Source: an uncultured Halieaceae bacterium
Lineage (GTDB): Bacteria > Pseudomonadota > Gammaproteobacteria > Pseudomonadales > Halieaceae
Reading direction: 5' to 3'
DNA: 64,000 bases
Assembly: GCA_938074045.1 (NCBI GenBank)
Contig: CALJGI010000008.1
Location: forward strand, 19,401 to 83,400
The notes under the pieces were generated by a model, which saw nothing but the letters and a program-made list of their open reading frames with translations, was not told where the DNA came from and ran no database searches. Below, in pieces: positions 33,933 through 43,452 of this stretch (within the stretch, counting starts at the first letter, position 1; each line of letters opens with the position of its first letter). The position numbers and the translations under genes were made by a program.

Positions 33933-36731
33933 ATGAAAATACTGTCAACCAATGTCTATATCGGACCCAACATGTGGGCGGGTTTTCCGGTTATTCGGCA
34001 CGTGCTGGATCTGGGTGTGCTGGAAGAGTGGCCGTCGGTTCGGCTGGGCAAGGAATTTATCGAGGGGCTGGAGGCCGCTCTGCCCGGATTGTCCGATCAT
34101 GGTTGTTCCTATCGCGAGCCGGGCGGTTTTTTACGGCGCCTTCGGGAAGATGAAGGTACCTGGCTGGGTCATATCATGGAGCACTGCGCTCTGGAGATAC
34201 AGTGTGTGGCGGGTTCTGAAGTGACCTTTGGACGCACACGATCGACCGGTGAAACCGGTCAGTACAACATGGTCTACGCCTACCGACAGCGGGATGCTGG
34301 ACTTGAAGCAGGTGAATTAGCCTTGAAACTGCTGCTGCACTTATTACCATCGGAGTTGCAGGAGCAGATAGATTATCGGTTCGAGGCTGACTTCGATTTT
34401 GAGGATGACCTGAAAAATTTTGTACTCTCCGCACAAAAACGCGAATTTGGTCCGTCCACCGGTTCACTTGTGAAAGCAGCGGAAGATCGTGGCATTCCGT
34501 GGTTACGTCTGAATAGATACTCGCTGGTACAGTTTGGACACGGTGTCCATCAGCAGAGGATTCAGGCAACCATTACCAGTGAAACGCGGCATATCGCCGT
34601 TGAAATTGCCTGCGACAAGGAGGATACCCACCAACTTCTCAATGACCTTGGACTGCCAGTCCCGCGCCAGTACATGGTGTACAGCGAGCGACGGGCGGTG
34701 GTTGCGGCCGAGCGTATTGGCTATCCGGTGGTATTGAAGCCCTTGAATGCCAATCATGGCAGGGGGGTTTCCATTAATCTCACCACCACTGAGCAGGTGG
34801 AGACCGCCTTTGTCCAGGCTCAGGAGCAAGGTACCGGTCGCGCTGTACTGGTTGAGAGCTTTATCCAAGGGTTTGACCATCGAATTCTCGTGGTCAACAA
34901 CGAGTTGGTGGCGGTTGCCAAGCGCGTGCCCGGGCATGTGATTGGCGATGGTCGATCCACCATTAAAGAATTGATCGATGTGGTCAACAGTGACCCCCGT
35001 CGCGGTATCGGCCACGAAAAAGTGCTCACCCAGCTGGAACTCGATAAGCAGGCTCTGCGGCTGTTGAGCGAGGCTGACAAAGACGAAGACACCGTGCTGG
35101 CAGAGGATGAAATTTTCTATTTGCGGTCGACGGCGAATCTCTCCACCGGTGGGACCGCCATCGACCTCACCGACGTCGTACATCCCGATAATCGGGAAAT
35201 GGCGATTCGCGCCGTCAGAGCTGTTGGGCTTGATGTGGGTGGCGTGGATTTCCTGACTTCGGACATAACACGCTCGTACAAAGATGTCGGTGGTGCGATT
35301 GTCGAGGTCAACGCCGCCCCGGGGTTTCGGATGCACGTTGCGCCGAGTGAAGGTGAACCCAGAGATGTAGCCGGCAAGGTGATGGACATGCTGTTTGGTG
35401 TGGGGGAAACCGGGCGCATTCCAATCGCAGCGATTACCGGGACCAACGGCAAGACCACGACATCTCGTATGTTGGGGCACATCCTTAAGGGCTGTGGTCA
35501 CACCGTTGGGATGACGTCCACCGATGGTATTCAGATAGATGGAAAGATGTCAGTCAAGGGTGATATGACTGGCCCGACTTCTGCGCAAATCGTGTTGCGT
35601 GACCCTAGTGTAGATTTTGCAGTTATGGAAACAGCCCGTGGTGGCATATTGCGGGCGGGGCTGGGTTATCAATCGAGCAATGTGGCTGCCTGTCTCAATG
35701 TTGCCGCCGATCATCTCGGGCTCAAGGGTATCGACACAGTGGAGCAGTTGGCCGAGGTGAAGCGGGTTGTGGTTGAAACAGCGAAAGATGTTGCTGTCCT
35801 GAACGCCGATGATATGAACTGTTTGAAAATGGCTGACTACTGCGATGCGAAACGTATTTGCTATGTCACCATAAACTCGGATCACGCTCTGGTTCGCGAA
35901 CATATCAGGGCTGGTGGCATGGCCTGCGTACTGGAAAAGGGTATCAACGGGGATATGATCACGTTCTATGATCATGGTTCACATATTCCCCTGCTGTGGT
36001 CACATCTGGTTCCAGCCACGATGGAAGGCAAGGCGATGCACAATGTTCAAAACGCCATGTTTGCCGCGGTGATGGCTTACAGTTTCGGCAAGGAACTGGA
36101 TGAAATTCGCCATGGACTGCGGACCTTTGATACCAGTTTCTTCCAGGCGCCTGGAAGAATGAATGTCTTTAACGAACACCCCTTCAAAGTGATTCTCGAC
36201 TACGCGCATAATCCCGCGGCTTTCCGCGTGATTACAGACACGGTAGATCGTATGGAGGTAAACGGCCGGAAGCTTGCTGTTATTTCCATGCCTGGGGATC
36301 GCCGGGATGAGGACATTGCCGAATCAGCCGAGTTACTGGCCGGACATTTCGATCACTATGTCTGCAAGGCCGATGATAATCGTCGGGGAAGAGGTGAGGA
36401 CGAGGTCCCCAGGCTGATGAGAGACAGCCTGCTTGGGAAAGGTGTGGAGGAAAGCGCGATAACTGTGCTCCCGGATGAGCAGAAAGCAGTTGACTGCGCC
36501 CTCGGCATGGCAATGGATGGCGATCTGGTGGTTATTTTTGGCGATAATATCATTCGCTGCTGGAAGCAGATCGTATACTTTGGCGGTAATCGTGATAATC
36601 AGGACGAGCCAGTGCTGGAAGAACAAGCCCAGATCGAAGAGCCCATGGAAGTTTCCCTCGAGGCTGGCCAGCACCTGATCAGTGATGACCGCGGAGTACG
36701 CCTGGCGCGGGATCAGGAAGGCGACGACTAA
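33933..36731 (+). CDS. cphA: Cyanophycin synthetase
   Basis: The 932-residue enzyme has three parts: an N-terminal domain (about 1-160, beginning with STNVYIGPNMW), an ATP-grasp domain (about 220-480, with GYPVVLKPLNANHGRGVSI and VEVNAAPGFRMH) that adds Asp, and a Mur-ligase-like domain with P-loop AAITGTNGKTTTSR (about 495-510) that adds Arg. It makes the nitrogen reserve cyanophycin, multi-L-arginyl-poly-L-aspartate, from Asp, Arg and ATP. At 932 residues it is slightly longer than cyanobacterial enzymes because of an acidic C-terminal tail. The AGAGGAAA ribosome-binding site precedes the ATG. Confidence 0.94.
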   Translation: MKILSTNVYIGPNMWAGFPVIRHVLDLGVLEEWPSVRLGKEFIEGLEAALPGLSDHGCSYREPGGFLRRLREDEGTWLGHIMEHCALEIQCVAGSEVTFGRTRSTGETGQYNMVYAYRQRDAGLEAGELALKLLLHLLPSELQEQIDYRFEADFDFEDDLKNFVLSAQKREFGPSTGSLVKAAEDRGIPWLRLNRYSLVQFGHGVHQQRIQATITSETRHIAVEIACDKEDTHQLLNDLGLPVPRQYMVYSERRAVVAAERIGYPVVLKPLNANHGRGVSINLTTTEQVETAFVQAQEQGTGRAVLVESFIQGFDHRILVVNNELVAVAKRVPGHVIGDGRSTIKELIDVVNSDPRRGIGHEKVLTQLELDKQALRLLSEADKDEDTVLAEDEIFYLRSTANLSTGGTAIDLTDVVHPDNREMAIRAVRAVGLDVGGVDFLTSDITRSYKDVGGAIVEVNAAPGFRMHVAPSEGEPRDVAGKVMDMLFGVGETGRIPIAAITGTNGKTTTSRMLGHILKGCGHTVGMTSTDGIQIDGKMSVKGDMTGPTSAQIVLRDPSVDFAVMETARGGILRAGLGYQSSNVAACLNVAADHLGLKGIDTVEQLAEVKRVVVETAKDVAVLNADDMNCLKMADYCDAKRICYVTINSDHALVREHIRAGGMACVLEKGINGDMITFYDHGSHIPLLWSHLVPATMEGKAMHNVQNAMFAAVMAYSFGKELDEIRHGLRTFDTSFFQAPGRMNVFNEHPFKVILDYAHNPAAFRVITDTVDRMEVNGRKLAVISMPGDRRDEDIAESAELLAGHFDHYVCKADDNRRGRGEDEVPRLMRDSLLGKGVEESAITVLPDEQKAVDCALGMAMDGDLVVIFGDNIIRCWKQIVYFGGNRDNQDEPVLEEQAQIEEPMEVSLEAGQHLISDDRGVRLARDQEGDD

Positions 36732-36744
36732 CAGGGTTGAATGG

Positions 36745-38520
36745 GTGAGTAATCAATCATTGCGCATGAGCGTCGAGGAACTGGAAGACGCGCTGCAGAT
36801 ACCACAGCCAGCCAGCGATAAGCTGGTGCTGGAAGATTGCCGGCGACTCACGGGCCCCGGATTACTATGGGAGCATGCCGGTGCAATTGCTGACGTGCGT
36901 GTTGTGGGATTTAATCTGGACGCTGTAGAGGCATGCTGGATAAAGTCGATTAAACATGTCTTTGCTGCTGTGGGTTGGGAGTCTGAACGCTGGGTTGTAC
37001 GGCAGTTTGAGAATGGACTAAATCTGGCCATTTCCGCACCTATAGATCAGTTGTACTCAGCCATTTTTGTGGTGCAGACCGCCTGGTATATAACAGCAAG
37101 TGAATTGCTACGGGAGCCGGCACGGGAAGTTGCCAATTTGCTGCAAAGCGTTCGCGACGTGATGCAACGGGAGGCACGACCGGAGTTACTGGTTTTGCAG
37201 GATGCAGCGCGTCAGCATGGCGTTGACTTCGTTGCCGATGATGAGGCGGTTTCCCTGGGGCATGGATGCGGATCGCAGGTTTGGGACATAGAGGCATTAC
37301 CTGAGCCTGCAGGTGTGGATTGGGATCGGTTACATGATCTGCCCGTGGCCATGATTACTGGCACCAATGGTAAGTCAACCTGTGTGCGGCTCAGTGCGGC
37401 GGTAGCGCGTGCCTCAGGATGTGTGGCCGGTTTTACCTCGACTGACTATGTTTGCGTAGGCGATGACATACTTGATCGGGGTGACTATTCCGGCCCCGGT
37501 GGTGCACGCATGCTGTTACGTGATCCACGGCTTGAGATAGCGCTGCTGGAGGTTGCCAGGGGCGGGATTCTGCGACGAGGTCTCGCCTTGAAGCGCGCTC
37601 AGGCCGGATTGGTCACCAATGTGGCGGCGGATCACCTCGGACAATATGGTGTTAATACAGTACCGGAACTGACCGAGGCCAAGTTTGCTGTTTTTCGGAC
37701 TCTGGCGCCGGGGGCAACCCTGGTCTTGAATGCCGATGACGTAGGCTTGGTTGATTACGCCAGGGCTCAGTCGGTGGAAGTACGTGAACGAGGGGTGGGC
37801 CTGTGCTGGTTCAGTCTTGATTCAGAGCGAGCTGAAGTAGCGAATGCCCGCGCCAGCGGTACTCCCTGTGCCTGGCTGGATCGGGAACAACTAAGATATT
37901 TTGATGGTGGCGTTACCCACGATGTTTGCTCCGTAAGAGATGTGCCTATTACCATGGACGGTGCCGCTCGCTACAATGTTCAAAATTCCCTTGCTGTTAT
38001 TTGTCTCTCGCAGGCGCTGGGGCTCTCGCTGGACGATGCACGCGCCGGGTTGGCCAACTTTCAAAGCAATCCCGATGATAATCCAGGGCGATGTAACGAG
38101 TTTGATGTTCGCGGGGCCAGGGTTTTCGTCGATTTCGCACACAATCCTCATAGCATCGCTGCTGTGGCCGACACCATGAAAAACCTCCCGGCCAGAAGGC
38201 GTTTGTTAATGCTGGGGCATGCCGGCGATCGCAGCGACGAGGATATTCGCGGATTGACTGCGGGGGCGTTTACATTGAACCCTGATCGAGTTGTGATTTG
38301 TGAAGTACCGGAATATTTGCGTGGTCGAGACGTTGGTGAAGTGAGCGCTGTGATCCGTGCTGAGTGCCTCCAGCAGGGCCTGCCTCAGGATTCTTTTTCA
38401 CTTGCCGATGACCCTCTCAGCGGGGCCGGTCAAGCGCTGGATTGGTTGGAGCCCGGTGACCTAGCCCTGCTGTTGGTTTACTCACAGCGAGATGAAATCG
38501 TCGATCTGTTGGAGGGTTGA
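36745..38520 (+). CDS. CphA' (short cyanophycin-synthetase-like Mur ligase)
   Basis: The 591-residue protein resembles the N-terminal and Mur-ligase domains of CphA but lacks the ATP-grasp domain. The N-terminal part has LTGPGLLWEHAG, matching the GPNMW region of CphA, and the P-loop MITGTNGKSTCVRL is near residue 203. The later segments NVAADHLGQYG and FVDFAHNPHS are Mur-type. A second homologue, CphA', is known beside cphA in several proteobacteria; its exact reaction is less settled. It probably performs one of the ligations, or helps make primers. GTG 36745 is preferred, with AGGG nine bases upstream; ATG 36763 is an alternative. It lies 13 bases after cphA. Confidence 0.8.
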   Translation: MSNQSLRMSVEELEDALQIPQPASDKLVLEDCRRLTGPGLLWEHAGAIADVRVVGFNLDAVEACWIKSIKHVFAAVGWESERWVVRQFENGLNLAISAPIDQLYSAIFVVQTAWYITASELLREPAREVANLLQSVRDVMQREARPELLVLQDAARQHGVDFVADDEAVSLGHGCGSQVWDIEALPEPAGVDWDRLHDLPVAMITGTNGKSTCVRLSAAVARASGCVAGFTSTDYVCVGDDILDRGDYSGPGGARMLLRDPRLEIALLEVARGGILRRGLALKRAQAGLVTNVAADHLGQYGVNTVPELTEAKFAVFRTLAPGATLVLNADDVGLVDYARAQSVEVRERGVGLCWFSLDSERAEVANARASGTPCAWLDREQLRYFDGGVTHDVCSVRDVPITMDGAARYNVQNSLAVICLSQALGLSLDDARAGLANFQSNPDDNPGRCNEFDVRGARVFVDFAHNPHSIAAVADTMKNLPARRRLLMLGHAGDRSDEDIRGLTAGAFTLNPDRVVICEVPEYLRGRDVGEVSAVIRAECLQQGLPQDSFSLADDPLSGAGQALDWLEPGDLALLLVYSQRDEIVDLLEG

Positions 38521-38571
38521 TCATGCCGGTTTGTTACGAAACCATCGGCGATCGAGGTGACTATTGAACAC

Positions 38572-39009
38572 CTACACGGGCGTGTTGTAGCTCCAGCTGG
38601 CTTCCTCCACGCGCTCAACTATTCTCCAATGCCCTTCGATGCGACGGTAGTTATCCAGATACCATAGTCCCATTAATCCAGTCTCACCCCTGCCACCCAG
38701 TGACTCAGGAAACAGCATCGGGTTGAAACAATAGATTCTGGCGCTGGCCTCATCGCCATCAAGGTGGATGCGACAGTTGCTATTAAAGTGTTGATAGCTG
38801 GGGAACAACGGCAGAGTTTCCTGCAGGAATTTTTTTATCTCCGGGTAGGAGCCACTGGGCCCACCCATGGCTGTGTAATCAATATGTGCGTCCGCCGTAA
38901 AAATCTGGTCCAGATCATCAAATCGTTTCTGATCGATGGCGTTGGCATAATCAAGCGTCAAATCCTTTATTTCCTGCAGATCTGAGAGCTGTTTGGGTGA
39001 GTAGGGCAT
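38572..39009 (-). CDS. SnoaL/NTF2-like small protein
   Basis: The 145-residue protein has the NTF2-like cone fold seen in ketosteroid isomerases and SnoaL cyclases, shown by EIKDLTLDYANAIDQKRFDDL, the IFTADAHIDYT segment and the C-terminal WRIVERVEEASW. The catalytic residues of a given enzyme class are not clear. It converges with CphA' and is divergent from the acyl-CoA dehydrogenase operon, so it may act on the same substrate, for example as an isomerase or hydratase of a cyclic intermediate. ATG 39009 with GGAG six bases upstream is preferred over ATG 39021. Confidence 0.75.
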   Translation of the reverse strand: MPYSPKQLSDLQEIKDLTLDYANAIDQKRFDDLDQIFTADAHIDYTAMGGPSGSYPEIKKFLQETLPLFPSYQHFNSNCRIHLDGDEASARIYCFNPMLFPESLGGRGETGLMGLWYLDNYRRIEGHWRIVERVEEASWSYNTPV

Positions 39010-39135
39010 ACGTATCTCCATTGGTTTTGCTCCATGCGTAGGGGAACAGCATTGACCATCGGTTTCAAGTCCGTGGCGCAATTTCTGGACCGAATTTCCG
39101 GCGGCGTCGGATCCCAGAAAGTAGTGCTTAGATAC

Positions 39136-39164
39136 TTGAATGTAGTTAAAACATACTGTATGTT
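39136..39164 (+). promoter_or_regulatory. Sigma-70 promoter of the acyl-CoA dehydrogenase operon
   Basis: TTGAAT at 39136-39141 and TATGTT at 39159-39164 are separated by exactly 17 bases and lie 68 bases before the start of the first acyl-CoA dehydrogenase. The -10 hexamer lies inside the palindrome described separately. Confidence 0.55.
39150..39164. promoter_or_regulatory. Palindromic operator overlapping the -10 box (TetR-like)
   Basis: AACATACTGTATGTT is a perfect 15-bp palindrome around a central T. It covers the predicted -10 hexamer, an ideal position for a repressor such as a TetR-family protein, which often controls acyl-CoA dehydrogenase operons. No regulator gene is adjacent, so the cognate protein is unknown. 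Confidence 0.6.
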
Positions 39165-39231
39165 CAAATTATGTCTGCCGGGCGATGCACGGTAGTGTGG
39201 TGCCCGTATTTTGAGCAAAGAGGAATTCAAC

Positions 39232-40410
39232 GTGAGTGATATGGAACAATTTCGTCAGGAAACAAGAGCTTGGCTGGAAGAGAACTGCCCGGCGGCGATG
39301 CGTACTCCCGTGACAACCGATGCGGATCAGTTCTGGGGTGGACGCAACCCGAATCCAACTCACCCCGACCAGGTTGTTTGGATGGAGCGGATGGCTGCTC
39401 GTGGCTGGACCACGCCCACCTGGCCTGCCGAGTACGGTGGTGGCGGTCTCGACAAAGAGGAAGCTAAAATCTTGCGCCAGGAAATGGGGCGCATTGGTGC
39501 CCGCAGGCCCCTGGAAAGCTTCGGTATTGATATGTTAGGTCCTGCACTGATGAAATACGGTAGCGAGGCCCAGAAGCAGGAGCATCTACCCAAAATCATC
39601 AAGGGCGAAGTTCGCTGGTGCCAGGGCTACAGCGAGCCTGGAGCGGGTTCTGATCTGGCCAGCCTGCAGACGCGCGCGGACGACCAAGGAGACCACTATC
39701 TTGTCAACGGCTCCAAGATCTGGACGTCCTATGCCGACAAGGCCGACTGGATATTCTGCCTGGTAAGAACGGACAACTCGGGTACTAAGCATGAGGGCAT
39801 CAGCTTCCTGCTGTTCGATATGGCATCGCCTGGTGTCACCACTAAGCCAATCAAGCTGATCAGTGGTAGCTCACCTTTTTGCGAAACCTTTTTTGATGAC
39901 GTTGAAGTCCCCAAGGGCAATCTCATGGGGGAGTTGGGCAAGGGCTGGGAAATAGCCAAGTACCTGCTGACTCACGAGCGCGAGATGATCAGTGGTTTTG
40001 GCATGATGCGCGCTAAAAAGACGTTGGGAGAAACCGCCAGCGAGAACTGGGGTCGAGCCGGTGAACGATTGGATAACGCACCACTGCGTCATAGTATCGC
40101 GCGGTTTGATCTGGATACCCTGGCATTTGCTTGCACCATGGAGCGGGTACGCGATGAATCCAATGCGGGTCAGGGCCTCGGTGCTGCCTCGTCAATCTTC
40201 AAATATTACGGTACGGAGCTGAATAAACGACGAAATGAGTTGTTGGTGTCTGCCAGCGGAGATGTGGCTTTAGAGTGGGATAGTGAAGCTAGTCGGGGCG
40301 GTGCAATCAGCAGGGACTGGTTGCGCAGCAAGGGTAATTCGATCGAGGGCGGGACCTCTGAAGTTCAGCTGAATATTATCTCCAAACGGGTACTGGGCCT
40401 GCCTTCCTGA
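39232..40410 (+). CDS. Acyl-CoA dehydrogenase, probable alpha subunit of a heteromer
   Basis: The 392-residue enzyme oxidises an acyl-CoA to an enoyl-CoA with FAD. It has the FAD-binding signature YSEPGAGSDLASLQTRA near residue 145 and the C-terminal SIEGGTSEVQLN, whose Glu lies where the base sits in many family members. It is followed after 42 bases by a second, smaller dehydrogenase with a different C-terminus, which recalls the alpha2-beta2 dehydrogenases (FadE28/FadE29 or ChsE1/ChsE2 type) used on steroid side chains. GTG 39232 is chosen because AAAGAGGA (39217-39224) lies seven bases upstream. It is the first gene of a seven-gene operon. Confidence 0.88.
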   Translation: MSDMEQFRQETRAWLEENCPAAMRTPVTTDADQFWGGRNPNPTHPDQVVWMERMAARGWTTPTWPAEYGGGGLDKEEAKILRQEMGRIGARRPLESFGIDMLGPALMKYGSEAQKQEHLPKIIKGEVRWCQGYSEPGAGSDLASLQTRADDQGDHYLVNGSKIWTSYADKADWIFCLVRTDNSGTKHEGISFLLFDMASPGVTTKPIKLISGSSPFCETFFDDVEVPKGNLMGELGKGWEIAKYLLTHEREMISGFGMMRAKKTLGETASENWGRAGERLDNAPLRHSIARFDLDTLAFACTMERVRDESNAGQGLGAASSIFKYYGTELNKRRNELLVSASGDVALEWDSEASRGGAISRDWLRSKGNSIEGGTSEVQLNIISKRVLGLPS

Positions 40411-40452
40411 AGGCGCCACGAGATACCGACGACAGCATAGAGAGACGAGGAT

Positions 40453-41592
40453 ATGGCACTAGTACTTAATGAAGAGCAACAGATGTTGCGTGAATCTGCT
40501 AGCGGATTTCTGGACGAGAATGCGCCGGTCGCTGCGCTGCGTGCGCTGCGGGACAGCGAGAACCTGCAGGGTTACTCGGCAGAACTTTGGCAGCAGATGG
40601 CTGAATTGGGATGGGCTGGTATTGCAATTGATGAGGCATATGGCGGGCTGGGTTATGGCTACACCGGTCTGGGTGTGGTGTTGGAGGAGATCGGTCGACG
40701 ACTGACGGCTTCACCGTTGCAATCCAGCGTCCTCACTTCTGCTACACTAATACAACTGGCGGGTAATGAATCCCAGAAACAGGCCTTGCTTCCGGCCATA
40801 GCTTCTGGACAAACGCTGGCCACACTGGCACTGCAGGAAGGCCGGGTTCATCGCCCAACTCATATTTCCACAACCGCGACCGCCGCGGACAATGGTTACC
40901 TGCTGAATGGTGCCAAGGTGATGGTACTGGATGCTCACGTCGCGGATACCATCATAGTCGTCGCCCGCACTTCTGGAACAACTGATGATGAGGAAGGTAT
41001 CAGCCTGTTTCTGGTAGATTCCGGCGCTGCGGGCGTGAAAGCTGAAGCCGTCACCATGGTGGACTCCCACAATGCCGGTCATGTGTCACTGACGAATGTG
41101 GCAGTGAGTGAGGATCAATTGCTGGGCGAATTGAACAACGGTTATGCCGCTCTGAGTAAGACCCTGGATATAGCCAACATCGGCCTGTCTGCAGAGCTGT
41201 TCGGCCTCAGTACTGAAGCCTTTGAACGCACGATGACCTATCTTCGCGAGCGCAAGCAGTTTGGTGAAGTCATTGGCAGCTTTCAGGCGTTGCAGCACCG
41301 TGCCGCAGAGATGTTCGCAGAATTGGAGCTCGCGCGATCCATCGTGCTCAAGGCATTACATGCCATCGATAGTGACAGTGATGATTTGCCGAAACTGGCC
41401 AGCGCCTGTAAGGCCAAGCTCTGTGAGGTCGCCGCCCGGGTGAGCAATGAAGGCGTGCAGATGCACGGCGGCATCGGTATGACCGATGAGTTCGAGATTG
41501 GCTTTTTTCTGAAAAGAGCGCGTGTGCTGCAGCACACCTTCGGTGACTATCATCACCATCTGGATCGATTCGCATTGCTCGGCGGATATTAA
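40453..41592 (+). CDS. Acyl-CoA dehydrogenase, probable beta subunit of a heteromer
   Basis: This 379-residue acyl-CoA dehydrogenase has the N-terminal helical domain, middle beta domain and C-terminal helical domain of the family. Its end, MHGGIGMTDEFEIGFFLKRA, has no YEGTSE-like Glu motif, so the usual catalytic base position is not evident. Such subunits pair with a catalytic partner, here the preceding gene, to make a heterotetramer with a larger acyl pocket. The two are adjacent and co-directional with 42 bases between them, and the next gene begins 30 bases downstream. Confidence 0.86.
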   Translation: MALVLNEEQQMLRESASGFLDENAPVAALRALRDSENLQGYSAELWQQMAELGWAGIAIDEAYGGLGYGYTGLGVVLEEIGRRLTASPLQSSVLTSATLIQLAGNESQKQALLPAIASGQTLATLALQEGRVHRPTHISTTATAADNGYLLNGAKVMVLDAHVADTIIVVARTSGTTDDEEGISLFLVDSGAAGVKAEAVTMVDSHNAGHVSLTNVAVSEDQLLGELNNGYAALSKTLDIANIGLSAELFGLSTEAFERTMTYLRERKQFGEVIGSFQALQHRAAEMFAELELARSIVLKALHAIDSDSDDLPKLASACKAKLCEVAARVSNEGVQMHGGIGMTDEFEIGFFLKRARVLQHTFGDYHHHLDRFALLGGY

Positions 41593-41622
41593 CTGCTGCA
41601 TCCAAAAACTGAGGAGAAGTAC

Positions 41623-42873
41623 ATGAATTTAGGCATCAGCGACCGAGTTGCGCCCTTGCTGGCTAAAGTAAGTGACTTTATTGATACCGAAATTCGTCCG
41701 TTGGAAGGCGAGTACCTGGAAGAGATTAGTGTAGGTGACCGTTGGGCCTTGACTGATCGACAAGTGGAGATCATGGGCTCCCTGCATGCCAAGGCCAAGG
41801 CGGAAGGCCTGTGGAATTTTTTCCTGACCAACAGTGATTGGGGTTTTGGTCTTAATACCGTTGAGTACGCCTATCTGGCCGAGGAAATGGGTAAAAGTGT
41901 TATTGCTGCGGAGGTGTTTAACTGCTCTGCGCCTGATACTGGAAATATGGAGGTGCTGGAAAAGTACGGCACGGAAGAGCAAAAGGAAACCTGGCTGCGA
42001 CCATTACTCGATGCAGAAATCCGTTCCGCGTTTGCAATGACTGAGCCAGGGGTCGCTTCATCGGATGCGACAAATGTCTCTACACAGGCGGTACTGGAGA
42101 ACGGCGAATGGGTTATTAATGGGGAAAAGCACTACATCTCTGGCGCCGGGGATTCCCGCTGCAAAATTCTGATTACCATGGTCAAAACTGATGTGAATGC
42201 GCCTAAGCATTTGCAGCAGTCACAGATACTCGTGCCCATGGATACACCAGGGGTAGAAGTGATTCGACCCATGCACGTGTTTGGCGCAGATGATGCGCCA
42301 CACGGCCATATGCATATGCGCTTCAACAATGTTCGCGTGCCGGAGGCCAATGTGATTCTTGGCGCTGGACGCGGATTTGAGATCTCCCAGGGTCGCCTTG
42401 GTCCCGGTCGTATCCATCATTGCATGCGCTCCATTGGGGCCGCTGAGAAGGCACTGGAAATGTTGTGCCAGAGAGCGACCACGCGTACAGCATTCGGCAA
42501 GCCCCTGGCGCGATTGGGTGGCAACGTGGATGTGATTGCCAATGCCCGGATGAACATTGAAATGGCACGTTTGCTCACGCTCAAAACGGCTCACATGATG
42601 GACACAGTCGACCCCCGGGAAGCACGGATCTGGATTTCAAAGATCAAGGCCGTGGTGCCTCCTATTGCGATAAAAATTATCGATGACGCTATTCAAATGC
42701 ACGGTGCCTCTGGAATTTCTCAGGACTTTCCACTGGCGGCCATGTATGCCGGGCAGCGTACGCTCCGACTGGCGGATGGTCCCGATGAGGTTCACCGCAT
42801 GGTGGTTGGGCGTCACGAACTTCGCAAGTATGCGGACTACGAAGCTCCGGCTGCGACTTTCAGAGACGGTTGA
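41623..42873 (+). CDS. Acyl-CoA dehydrogenase (ACAD10/11-like)
   Basis: The 416-residue enzyme is a third acyl-CoA dehydrogenase of this operon, of the larger ACAD10/11-like group. It has MTEPGVASSDATN (FAD/substrate signature), GRIHHCMRSIGAAEKALEM in the helical domain and the C-terminal QMHGASGISQDFPLAAMYA, followed by RLADGPDEVH, whose Glu is a candidate base. Enzymes of this group act on long or branched acyl-CoA. GAGGAG precedes the ATG by 8 bases. Three dehydrogenases with distinct C-termini suggest that several successive desaturation steps are needed. Confidence 0.88.
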   Translation: MNLGISDRVAPLLAKVSDFIDTEIRPLEGEYLEEISVGDRWALTDRQVEIMGSLHAKAKAEGLWNFFLTNSDWGFGLNTVEYAYLAEEMGKSVIAAEVFNCSAPDTGNMEVLEKYGTEEQKETWLRPLLDAEIRSAFAMTEPGVASSDATNVSTQAVLENGEWVINGEKHYISGAGDSRCKILITMVKTDVNAPKHLQQSQILVPMDTPGVEVIRPMHVFGADDAPHGHMHMRFNNVRVPEANVILGAGRGFEISQGRLGPGRIHHCMRSIGAAEKALEMLCQRATTRTAFGKPLARLGGNVDVIANARMNIEMARLLTLKTAHMMDTVDPREARIWISKIKAVVPPIAIKIIDDAIQMHGASGISQDFPLAAMYAGQRTLRLADGPDEVHRMVVGRHELRKYADYEAPAATFRDG

Positions 42874-42931
42874 AGCGCGGCTTTCCGGCACACGTTAAAC
42901 AATTTTCAGCTACTGACTTAGGGAGAAAAAA

Positions 42932-43396
42932 ATGGGATTTCAACTTGTGGCAAAAGAAGATCTGGGCAATTACATAGGCGTTGCACAGGAGCCAAGCGAC
43001 TGGTTTGTAATGGATCAGGAACGCATCAACACCTTCGCAGACTGTACAGAAGACCGGCAGTTTATACACATTGACCCGGAGGCGGCGGCCAAAACTCCAT
43101 TTGGCGGCCCGATTGCCCACGGCTTTTTGTCACTGTCAATGCTGTCCCATCTGGTTATTCAAAACGGGATCGGGGTAGAAGGCACGGTGATGGGTATCAA
43201 CTACGGTTTTGACAAGGTGCGCTTCCTGGCGCCAGTTCGCGCCGGAAAGAGGGTGCGAACGATTGCGACGTTGACTGAAGTGACTGAGAAAGATGGTGGC
43301 AGAATTCTGCTGAAAAATGGAATCACCATGGAAATTGAAGGCGAAGAAACCCCCGCTCTGGTAGCCGAATGGCTGTCCATGGTAGTGGTTGCCTGA
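42932..43396 (+). CDS. MaoC-family enoyl-CoA hydratase
   Basis: The 154-residue single-hotdog protein carries the MaoC dehydratase motif FIHIDPEAAAKTPFGGPIAHG, with the Asp and His that form the hydratase dyad. It adds water to the double bond made by the acyl-CoA dehydrogenases, probably giving the (R)-hydroxyacyl-CoA. AGGGAG precedes the ATG. The next gene is an SDR suited to oxidise that product. Confidence 0.88.
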   Translation: MGFQLVAKEDLGNYIGVAQEPSDWFVMDQERINTFADCTEDRQFIHIDPEAAAKTPFGGPIAHGFLSLSMLSHLVIQNGIGVEGTVMGINYGFDKVRFLAPVRAGKRVRTIATLTEVTEKDGGRILLKNGITMEIEGEETPALVAEWLSMVVVA

Positions 43397-43452
43397 TCGC
43401 CACCCATTCAATCCAACATTTTATACAGAAATACATTTAGGAGAATTTGTTC

